From: Mycoplasmopsis verecunda
GTDB taxonomy: Bacteria > Bacillota_I > Bacilli_A > Mycoplasmatales > Metamycoplasmataceae
Assembly: GCF_033546915.1 (NCBI RefSeq)
Contig: NZ_CP137850.1
Location: 186,001-250,000, forward strand
Reading direction: 5' to 3'
DNA length: 64,000 bases
Below are positions 52,661-61,381 of the stretch, in pieces. The notes under the pieces were generated by a model. It was not told the origin of the DNA and searched no databases. It saw nothing but the letters and a program-made list of their open reading frames with translations. How positions within the stretch are numbered: position 1 is the first letter of the stretch; every line of letters begins with the position of its first letter. A program made the translations under genes and the position numbers.

Positions 52661-54520
52661 CTATGTTTCCAAGTTAGGACCTATTTTTTCAATCAGTTAA
52701 TGTCTTCTTATACATAGTATAAGGAGATAATTTTTTTATCTTTTTTATTACATAATTACACAGAAAAATGGTAAAATATTAGTGATATGAAGAAGTGATT
52801 AGTAACAAAAACAAAGAAAAAGATGATTACTATGTTGGATTAGCGATATCAGCCGGTTATGGTAAAGGATACGATAAAAGCATAAGTATTGGTTCATTAT
52901 CAAAATTATCTACAAAACACAATAATCCTATTTCTATACTTAAGAAAATTGCTGAAAGTTTACCACTAGATGCTGATAAAAACTATGTGAAGAATAAAGT
53001 TGCTGAATATTTTGAAACATCTAAAATAGAAATCGGAACATATAATGTAGGGATTGAATTACTTTATAAAGTAATTGATGAAATCAACTTATTTAAGGAT
53101 ATCAATACGGTAAAAAAAGAATGTGAACAAATATTTAAGTTTTTAATAGCAAAAAGAATATTAGAACCCGAGAGTTTAATTCGTAGTTTCAATCTGAAAG
53201 ATAAATATGTAAATGAAATAAACATTCAAAAATCAACAGTTTACAACTTTTTGGACTTTGTTGCAGATAACAAACAAAAACTAGTAGCGAACATAAATGA
53301 AAAAATGAATGTATCAACTAAGAGAGAAGCAAATTTGATATTTTTGGATGCTACAACTCTATATTTTGAAACATTTGTTAATGCTAACGAGAATTTAAAA
53401 GAAAAGTTTTCATTAAAAAGAGCTGGATATTCTAAAGATGGTAAATTTAAAGAAGATCAAGTAGTTTTAGGTATGGTAACAGACACAAACGGAATACCAT
53501 TAAATTTTGTTTTATTACCAGGTAATATAGCTAAATTAAAAAACTTTTATCCCTACAATTCATGAATTAAGTGAAATATACAATTTACAAAATGTAACTG
53601 TTGTTGCAGACAAAGGAATGAATTCGCACAAAATAAGGATTATGTAAAGTATCAAAATATGCATTATATTTTTCCTATTAGATTGAAAGGCGAATCACAC
53701 AAATTCAAGCAATATGTAGTTAGTGAAACTGATTACCAAAAAGTTGATGGTTTATTATATAAAGAAATTCAACAAGTAGATGATAGAGCAGAAAATAGAA
53801 TAAAATACAGAAGAATTATTATATATGACACTTGAAAAGCTAAAAGAGACAAGATATTAAGAAAAGAAGTGCTCGATAGATTTGACAAAATCAAAGGAAA
53901 AGACGGTACAGCAACAGCAAAAAGTATGATTTCCTATAAGAAATATAAATTCTTCAAAGAAATTCAAGAATCAAAGATTGCAATAGATGTAGAAATGCTA
54001 AAAGAAGATGCTAAACTTGATGGTTATGTCGCATTCGAAACAACTAGATATAACCTAACGGCAAGAGAAATAGTTGATATATACAAAAAACAATGAACAA
54101 TTGAGAGAAATTTCAGAGATCTTAAATCAACATTAGATGCTAGACCAATGTATGTAAGAACAGATAATCACATTTTTGGACATATAACCATTTGTTTTTT
54201 AGGATTAGTTGTATTAAATTATTTAACTTGATATATAAATCATAAGCAAAAAGATAAATGAGGTGTTTTAGATAGAGTTACTCCATCTCAAATAATAGAA
54301 TCAATAAAAGTAGCTAACATAAACTTCACTAAAGTTGATGGCAAAATTACTTATTCATCTTCATGAGATAATGAGATATTTAGAAATGAAATTGAGTTAT
54401 ACAGAGAAATAAAAATGCTTGTATCTGATGGTTTTTCTGTGTAATTTTCACTATGTCAAAAAATATAGCCCTACACTGTAGAGCTATTTATTTTTTCACT
54501 TTGTTAACTTGGAAACATAG
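52661..54520 (+). mobile_element. IS1634-type insertion sequence, copy 3 (inserted in copy 4)
   Basis: 16-bp perfect inverted repeats as in copy 1; 1860 bp; nearly identical to 1848-3710. Its left and right flanks both contain the outer 45 bp of the element at 54596, so it inserted into that element's end after it had settled behind rpoC. Confidence 0.93.
52795..54444 (+). pseudogene. IS1634-family transposase, second catalytic Asp region scrambled
   Basis: The frame is open in code 4 from GTG 52795 to TAA 54442-54444. It shares with copy 1 an extra base before TTTATCCC (near 53545). A different single base is deleted (one G near 53626) to restore frame, so the stretch that should read VTVVADKG is scrambled. 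The N-terminal part lacks the three insertions of copy 1. Probably inactive. Confidence 0.8.
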
Positions 54521-54640
54521 GATGAATCTGAAGATGAATAATAAAAGTTGAAACAAAGTCAATAATTAGGCTTTGTTTTTTATTTTTTGCCTTATCCTAA
54601 GTTTCCAAGTTATAACGGAATAAAAAACGAACATTTCTAC
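54521..54640. repeat. 120-bp target duplication, right copy (IS1634-type copy 3)
   Basis: Same sequence as 52541-52660. It contains a second copy of the rpoC tail and terminator. Confidence 0.93.
54546..54595. repeat. 50-bp target duplication, left copy (IS1634-type copy 4)
   Basis: It equals 56471-56520 and, through the other duplication, also 52566-52615. It consists of the rpoC terminator region. Confidence 0.92.
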
Positions 54641-56470
54641 CGTATAGACTTGTTCGTTTTTCATGCTCTAAATTACTTGTACAAATTTATTAAATATCGT
54701 TTTTATTAGTTCAAAATCTTGTATTAATGAATTATTTTCACTATTTTTTATGTAAATTTCGTCTACAACATTACCATCTACAACTTTTACAAATTTTTGT
54801 GCAGATTTTATCGCTTCTATTGTTCTTTTATTTGTAAATTTATCTATAACACCATAATCATTTAATGATTTATTTTTATTGTATACAGCAAATATTTGAA
54901 AATAACTAATGAAATAAAACATAACAAGAAATGTCCATTTATATGTGCATCAGTTCATACATACATAGGTCTTAACTTCAAGTGAATTTTTTAAAGTTCT
55001 AAAGTTTTCTTCTATTTGTCATTGCTTTGCATAAATTTCCACTATCTCTTGTGCTGATAAATCTCTTCTTGATGTTTCATAAATATAAAATCCATCAAAT
55101 TGTTTATCTTCATTTAGCTTGATTAAATCTAATTCGTATCGTGCATCACCATTTCTTTTAAAGAATCTATATTTTTTGTTGCCTAATAACTTTGAACCTT
55201 CTACATAACCATCTTTATTTTTTAATTTATTGAAATTATTAATCAATATATCTCTATCAGCTTTATCTTTTAAAGCTCGTTTCCTGCTATATGTTATGAT
55301 TTTTTCTTCTCTGATGACCATTAGGTCTCTTTTGTTATATAAAGATGCTACTGTTTGTTCCTTATATTTAAATTCTTCAGTTCCTATATAATCAGTTTCG
55401 TTTAAAACATATTCTTTAAAATCTTTTGGACCTGATTTTAATCTGTATGAAATAACATAATCTATACCTTTTTGTTCTAAAAATCTTAAATTTGCAGTTA
55501 CAGACATTCCTTTGTCAGCAACTATTGTTACATTTTTTATGTTATAAATTTTGCTCATTTCTATTACAAAAGGAATAAATGTTTTTGAATCTGTTGTATT
55601 ACCTTTAAATAATTTGTAATGAATCGGAATCCCATTTTCATCTGTTGCTAAACCAATAACAACTTGATTTTCTTTAAATTTACCATCTTTTGAATAACCA
55701 GGATATCTCAAACCTGTTCTTCTAAAACTTTCAAAATAAGCTGTTGAAGAATCATAAAAAACTAATTCAATATTTCTAGATGTATTCTTTGTTATTTTTT
55801 CGTTTAATTGTTTAAGAATTTTGCTTTCATTGTTGTTCAAAATATCAAGCAATGTGTAATAACTAGATTTTTTATAATCTGGTGTATTTTCGTATTGAAA
55901 CTTATTTTTATATGTAGAAATTAAGCTATCTGCATTCAAAATTCTTGATGAAACTGTGTACTTTAGTAATCTGTTTAAATCTTTATGTCTTGTTTTTGGT
56001 AATGCACTAAATATTTCAAATTTATCAATTAAATCATAAAGAAGATTAATTCCGTAATTAATATTATATGTTTCAGACTTTGAACTATTTAAATCAAACA
56101 TAATTGCTTGTTTAATTTTGTCTTTTGATTCACTTATTGATAAATTCTTTATTGAATTTTTAATTACATTAATAGGATTCTGAATTTTTAATTCTTGTAA
56201 TTTTTCCAATCTTCCTAATCCTATTTGATTACTATAACCTTTTCCATATCCATTTGATGTGGCTATCGAAATATATGTATGGTCTTTTCTTTTATGTTTT
56301 ATGACTATAAATTTTACTTTCCATACTCCTATTTTTATCATATTATACAAGTAATACAAGTAAAAAAATGAATAATTTATGGGATATGAAAAATTCCATA
56401 TACCAAAGGTATATGAAATCTTATTTAATTTTAAAATCAATATTTTGAGTCCGTAACTTGGAAACTCAGG
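54596..56470 (-). mobile_element. IS1634-type insertion sequence, copy 4
   Basis: 1875 bp. The ends are CCTAAGTTTCCAAGTTA and the complement of CCTGAGTTTCCAAGTTA (one mismatch). Transposase on the minus strand. It is related to but clearly diverged from copies 1 and 3, and nearer to copy 2. A 50-bp duplication flanks it. It is the older of the two nested insertions. Confidence 0.93.
54668..56341 (-). CDS. IS1634-family transposase, most complete copy
   Basis: 557 residues in code 4 from ATG 56341 to TAG 54668. The DDE signatures are all present: FYDSSTAYFES, TIVADKGM and a C-terminal ETSRRDLSAQEI…QIEENFRTL block. After that block a +1 (extra A near 54967) and a -1 (missing T near 54870) scramble about 30 residues before the frame returns at LNDYGVIDKFTN. 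The catalytic residues are outside the scrambled part, so activity is possible. The start is uncertain: a TATAAT immediately precedes this ATG. Confidence 0.8.
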
Positions 56471-56520
56471 AGTTGAAACAAAGTCAATAATTAGGCTTTG
56501 TTTTTTATTTTTTGCCTTAT
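56471..56520. repeat. 50-bp target duplication, right copy (IS1634-type copy 4)
   Basis: See 54546-54595. It continues into the original sequence before the dUTPase gene. Confidence 0.92.
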
Positions 56521-56534
56521 TTGTAAGAATGTAA

Positions 56535-56540
56535 TATAAT
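56535..56540 (+). promoter_or_regulatory. -10 box 6 nt before the dUTPase start
   Basis: TATAAT, then ACAAAC, then ATG. No SD. Confidence 0.6.
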
Positions 56541-56546
56541 ACAAAC

Positions 56547-57044
56547 ATGAATTTAAGCACAATTTTTGAAATGCAAAAAGAGCTAGATAAACAAATCTCA
56601 ATCAAGCGCAAAGAAACTCATCCAGAGTTAAATAGTGAAGATATTAAAGTACAAAAAACTCTAGCGTTAATCATTGAAGCAGCTGAATATATAAATGAAG
56701 TTCAAAGCTTCAAATATTGAAAAATACATCGTGATATTAAAAAAACAGCAGTAACAGAAGAGTTTGCTGATTTAATCCATTTCCTTGTTAATTTCGCATA
56801 TAAATATAATATTGATCCTGAAATTACACCTTTAATTGTAAGTAATGATATTAATATTCAATTTCAACAACTATTTATTGATATAGCTGAAATTATGAAA
56901 GAAGTAAATAAAGAAAATATTCTTCGTGCCTTTAAAGTTGCTTTGGGGAGTTTTACAATGCTAGGATATGATTATGATGATTTATTTTATGCATATGAAA
57001 AGAAAAATCGTAAAAATTATGAAAGAATAGCAAATAATTATTAA
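56547..57044 (+). CDS. dut: Dimeric dUTPase of the MazG superfamily
   Basis: 165 residues in code 4. The all-alpha NTP pyrophosphatase pattern is visible: EAAEYINE (44-51) followed by QSFKYWK (53-59) and EEFADLIHFLVNF (71-83), where Glu and Asp bind Mg2+. It would hydrolyse dUTP to dUMP, keeping uracil out of DNA and feeding dTMP synthesis. The family is dUTPase_2, unrelated to the trimeric enzyme. It stood directly behind rpoC before two IS elements separated them. Leaderless-type start. Confidence 0.82.
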
Positions 57045-57078
57045 TACAATAAAAAAGCTATATAATATTATAGCTTAT

Positions 57079-57163
57079 GCCTTAGTGGTGGAATGGTAGA
57101 CGCTGCGGACTCAAAATCCGCTGGAGCAATCCCGTGCAGGTTCAAGTCCTGTCTAAGGCACCA
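57079..57163 (+). tRNA. trnL: tRNA-Leu (anticodon CAA)
   Basis: The acceptor stem GCCTTAG/CTAAGGC, a long variable arm, GGTTCAAGTCC T-arm and encoded CCA are present. The anticodon CAA (57112-57114) sits in the loop CTCAAAA and reads UUG. An AAGCTATA/TATAGCTT palindrome with a TATAAT lies just upstream (57054-57077) and may serve as terminator of the dUTPase gene and promoter of the tRNA. Confidence 0.97.
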
Positions 57164-57164
57164 T

Positions 57165-57187
57165 ATGACTCGTAAGAGTCTTTTTTA
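57165..57187 (+). terminator. Terminator after tRNA-Leu
   Basis: GACTC and GAGTC arms around GTAA, then six T. Confidence 0.88.
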
Positions 57188-57469
57188 ATGCCTTTGGAAA
57201 TTCTATCTAAAGAATAATTTATTATTATTGGATATCATAATAATAGTATCAACAATTGATGGATGTATTATTTTATAAATAAATAATTCAATATTTTTTT
57301 AAAAATAGTATTATTCTATAGATATAAATAACATTAAACAATAAATATTTTTTAATAATCAAAATAAATTATAGATTTTGAATATAGTTTTCAATAATGT
57401 TTATTAAATAGAATATCACTAATGAGATTTATAAAAACTACGAGGAATTCGTAGGATAGGGAGTAAAAA
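57188..57469. other. AT-rich intergenic region with a hairpin before the next gene
   Basis: About 280 nt with no coding frame or RNA gene that I can see. CTACGA (57438-57443) and TCGTAG (57449-57454) form a 6-bp hairpin directly in front of the SD-like AGGATAGGGAG. It may control the membrane gene that follows. Confidence 0.6.
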
Positions 57470-58008
57470 ATGAAGAAAATCTTTGCATATTTTTCACTTG
57501 TAACATTATTGTTAATAATCCTAAATCTTGTGGTAATCTTACCTTTATACTTAAATGTTTTTGTAAATCAGAAAATATTAACTTATAATGAAATAGATTA
57601 TAATTTACCACCTTATCTTGAGCGTGGAATTTACCTAAATAAATTTTATTTTTTAAAAGATTACACATTAACTCTCTTAATTCTTGTTATAAATTATATT
57701 TTTACTGTTATTTTCTTCTGTAATAACAAAAATAATTTATTAATATCTTTTTACCGTTTTTATATTTAAATAAATTAAATGATTCGAACATATCAAGAAA
57801 TAAGTTTATTATTGCTTCATCAATATTATTTGCAATAAATGTTCTTGTAATAATTATAACTTTCATATTTGCTATTAATTACTTTACATTAGGATCATTA
57901 ATATCATTTGTCATTTGAATCGTATTTGTCATTGTATATATTTTGACTTTTTACCTTATGATGTTTTTTCATGTATATAAAAATAAACAAGTAGTTCTAA
58001 CTCAATAA
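57470..58008 (+). pseudogene. Four-helix membrane protein gene split by a frameshift
   Basis: The ATG at 57470 follows SD AGGGAG. The first frame gives 99 residues with two hydrophobic helices and a polar loop, and ends at 57767-57769. Just before that, the frame one base away continues from about 57755 (YLNKLNDSNISRN…) with two more helices to TAA at 58006-58008. One extra T in the TTTTT run near 57753-57757 would join them into about 179 residues. No family recognised. The IS30-type copy 2 inserted directly after it. Confidence 0.65.
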
Positions 58009-58010
58009 AT

Positions 58011-58024
58011 TCCGCAAAATAACT
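58011..58024. repeat. 14-bp target duplication, IS30-type copy 2, left
   Basis: TCCGCAAAATAACT, repeated at 59577-59590. Confidence 0.92.
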
Positions 58025-59576
58025 ATAAATTAAAAAGCTGTCAATCCACCTTATTGTGAGCTAACAGCTTTTTTTGTAGTTCCTTGTATAATAAAATCGC
58101 AAATCTAAAGGAAGGAACTAACTTAATTATAATGTTAATAGATTTGAAGTATAACAAAAAAGAGTATTTTGCATAAAAATTGAGGAAAAAGTATATCAAA
58201 AACTCAAAGAGAAGCATATTATCATTTTGCAATAATGGATTCACTAAATGATAACGAAATAAACAAAATCCATAAGGACATAAACAAACTCAGAGAGCAA
58301 AATATAACTCATTTCAACATGGAAAAGCTAGCTATTATGTTTAAAAATTTCGCAACACATGAAACACTGAATGATATTTCAAAAACAATGAACGTATCAG
58401 CTAAAGTTCTCAAGCAAAATTTAAAACTAGCTATGTGAGATTACACAGCAGAAGACTCATACAAATTTTGCAGTAATTGTAAAAATAGACTAACAACAAT
58501 TTTTAAAGTTTCACATCGTGAATGAGTTCAGCTCAAAATGCAAAATGTTCAAAATCCAGTTCAACAAATTCATGAAAACACAATTTCAAAATGAGATGAT
58601 ATTGTTCGCTTCTGAAGGTTTTGAAGTAAACAACACAGAATCGTTAAGAGAAAATTATCTAAAGGTATTTTACTTTCAGATAATGAAAAGAAATTTGAAC
58701 CACTAATATCAGTAACGACATTCTTGGATTACTATAAAGAACAATTGAAGGATAAAAATGCTTTTATACCTACGCCACAAGCTTTTTTATTACTTTATGG
58801 ATTAAGAATATTTAAAGATGTTGATTTCTCTATTTTTATTTTGAAATCAAAAGAGGTATTTCAAAATCTAATTGAGATAAACTACGTGGCAAGGAAAAAG
58901 CCTAAAGGAGTGCAATCTAAGAAAATTAACTTTGGTATTTCTATTCATCTCGCACCATTAACAATTAGAAACAGAGAAGAATTTGGACATTATGAAATGG
59001 ACACAGTAATTCTTAATTTAAGAGCTAAATATTGCATTCTTACCTTGCTAGAAAGAAAGACAAGAATGTTATTTGGGATATTAACTCGGCGAGATGCAGA
59101 TTCAATAAAAGAATCACTTCTTAAATTGATTAATCATCACAATTTAACCATTTTATCTCTAACCATAGACAATGGTTCGGAAAATGTGAAGTTAAATGAA
59201 ATAAGAGAAATTCCTGTTATTTACAAGTGCGATACATATTCATCATGACAAAAAGGAAGCATAGAAAATGCTCATAAAAAATCAGAAACTTTCTACCAAA
59301 AGGCAAGTTTCCGAGATATGTTAATTTTGAATATATTTTACAAATGTTCAACGCAATAAATGATCAATATCGTGATTTTATTGATGATAAAACAGGCAGA
59401 ATAATTAGGTTAAAAACTTCTAAATATTTCAACAGTTTCATCTAAATAACAAAGAATTTTAAGCTCAGGCTGTATTTTTCTTCACACTTTTGGAACATTT
59501 TTGTAAAATTTATACAGCAATATTGAGGAACTACTCAATTTACCACATAGGCGGACTTTCAACTTTTTAATTAATA
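58025..59576 (+). mobile_element. IS30-type insertion sequence, copy 2
   Basis: 1552 bp with the same ends as copy 1 (38799-40364) and the same length of duplication. It has the terminator-like hairpin at its left end (about 58032-58074). It sits between the membrane gene and the thiol peroxidase promoter. Confidence 0.92.
58235..59359 (+). pseudogene. IS30-family transposase, frameshifted near the C-terminus
   Basis: The frame is open in code 4 from ATG 58235 (or TTG 58169) to TAA 59357-59359. It has GHYEMDTVI, TIDNGSENV and the Glu in SIENAHK, the DDE set of IS30. Directly after the Glu the run of six A (59275-59280) puts the ribosome out of frame. With seven A the product would continue IRNFLPKGKFPRY… to a stop at about 59446. 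Copy 1 has the same six A. Either both descend from a damaged parent, or the site is slippery and used. Confidence 0.75.
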
Positions 59577-59678
59577 TCCGCAAAATAACTGTGAATTTTT
59601 TTCTATAATTTTTTTCATATAATATGATTACTAAAAAATATATTTAGTAAAATTTAACTATTAAATTAAAGGAGAAAT

Positions 59679-60191
59679 ATGAGAACAGTAAAATTCGGAA
59701 ATAAAGATTATGAACTTGCTGGAACACAACCAATTATTGGAAATGAAGTAGTTTTAGTTGGTGCTAAAGAAGGAAAATTTACTCAAACTAAACCTGAACG
59801 TAAAAATAAATATATGGTACTTGGAACATTTCCTTCAGCTGATACAGCAGTTTGCGATATGCAAATTTTAAAAATGGCAGAGTTATCACATAAATACAAA
59901 AATGTTGATTTCGTTACTTTTTCAATGGATTTACCAACAGCTTTAAGTAACTATAGTGAAGATCATGAAGTTGGTAAGGTTCAATTATATTCTGATTACT
60001 TAGATCATGAAGTCGCTCGTGGACTTGGTGTTCTAATTGAAGAACTACAATTATGTGCTAGATCATTATTTATCTTAGATGATTTAAATAAAGTTCAATA
60101 TGTACAAATTAACGAAAAGACAGGTGAGCAAGTTGACTTTAAATCGATGCAAGCCAGATTAGATGAATTATTAGGAGAAAATAATGGATAA
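59679..60191 (+). CDS. tpx: Thiol peroxidase (Tpx family), resolving cysteine not conserved
   Basis: 170 residues, SD AAAGGAG. The peroxiredoxin motif FPSADTAVC has the peroxidatic Cys59. Tpx reduces H2O2 and alkyl peroxides using thioredoxin. In E. coli Tpx the resolving Cys lies in the RFCGAEG stretch after DLPFA; here the aligned stretch reads LSNYSEDHEV with Ser. The only other Cys is 126 (LQLCARSLF). The enzyme may use Cys126 or work as a one-Cys type. Its end overlaps the M42 peptidase gene by 8 nt, so the two are coupled. Confidence 0.9.
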   Translation: MRTVKFGNKDYELAGTQPIIGNEVVLVGAKEGKFTQTKPERKNKYMVLGTFPSADTAVCDMQILKMAELSHKYKNVDFVTFSMDLPTALSNYSEDHEVGKVQLYSDYLDHEVARGLGVLIEELQLCARSLFILDDLNKVQYVQINEKTGEQVDFKSMQARLDELLGENNG

Positions 60192-61275
60192 AAAATATGA
60201 AAAATTAGCTAATCGTTTAGCAAAATACATGTCAATTGAAGCTATTTCACGTTTTGAAGAACCTGTGGCTCAAGAATTATTAGCTAATGTCAAAGCTTCT
60301 CAATTTGAAGTTTCAAGAGATAATTTTGGATCAATTATTTTTCATAAAAAATCAAAGAAAAATGATGTTCCATCTGTTATGCTAGCTGCACATATGGATG
60401 AAGTTGGATATATGGTAAAATCAATTGCTGATAATGGAAACATTTTATTAACAACAATTGGAGGAGTTTGACCAAGTGTTGTTATAGGTACTAAAGCAAC
60501 TGTAGTATCTAATACAACTGGTAAAAGATTTGAGGGTGTATTCGGACATACTTCAATTCACATTATGGACAGGGACAAAATGTCTGTAGCTTTAAAAGAA
60601 GCGGATTTATTTGTTGATTTAGGTTTTGCTTCTAAAAAAGAAGTGCAAGAAGCTGGAATCGAAATCGGAGATAAAGTATTTCTATCAGGAGAAACAATTC
60701 AATTTGCTAATAACATTATTGGTGGAAAAGCAATGGATAATAGAGCAGGTGTAACAGCACTTGAATTTATTGCTAATAACATTGCTGATTTAGATTTAGA
60801 TTGTGATGTTTATTTAGTTGGAACTGTTCAAGAAGAAGTTGGAACTCGTGGAGCTAAAACTTCAGTTTCAATTATTAATCCTGATGTAGCTTTTGCTGTA
60901 GATACAGGTGCAGCCCACGATACAACTGGATGTAAACCAGGAACACCAGTACTTGGTAAAGGTGTATCTTTATTAGTTAAAGATGGCGGAACATTACCTG
61001 ATCCAAAATTATTAGCTATATTAATGGAAATCTCTAAGAAAAATGATATCCCAGCATATAAATATGTAGCTGAAGGTGGCGGAACTGATGCTGCTGAATT
61101 ACAATATGCTCAAGGTGGAGCTTCAGTTATGACAATTTCTATTCCTCAAAGATACTTACATTCACCAATAGGTGCTTGCTCATTAATTGATATACAAGCA
61201 ACAATTGACTTAATGACTGAGTTTTTAAAATCATTTTCAAAAAAAGTTTATGATGAAAAAATAGCATATAAATAA
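60184..61275 (+). CDS. M42 family metallo-aminopeptidase
   Basis: 363 residues in code 4. Metal ligands and catalytic residues are visible in order: AAHMDEVG (His70, Asp72), KAMDNRAG (bridging Asp), VQEEVGTRGA (catalytic Glu and ligand Glu), AVDTG and the late YLHSP His. These cobalt/zinc enzymes release N-terminal residues from peptides as large dodecamers in the cytosol. Here it would finish peptides brought in by Opp. SD GGAGAA inside the end of tpx. Confidence 0.93.
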
Positions 61276-61282
61276 TACTTAG

Positions 61283-61312
61283 TTAAGTTGGTATCATCCA
61301 ACTTTTCTTTTT
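61283..61312 (+). terminator. Terminator after the tpx-M42 operon
   Basis: AAGTTGG and CCAACTT arms around ATCAT-like loop, followed by TTTCTTTTT. Confidence 0.85.
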
Positions 61313-61381
61313 ACATTTTTTGAAATAATAAAATAATTAAATTAAAATATAAATATAAAGTTGACTTTTATGGAGCAAACT

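Noticed and set aside
56342-56611. Longer N-terminus for the copy 4 transposase reaching outside the element.
   Set aside because: It would start in host DNA beyond the inverted repeat; the start must lie within the element.
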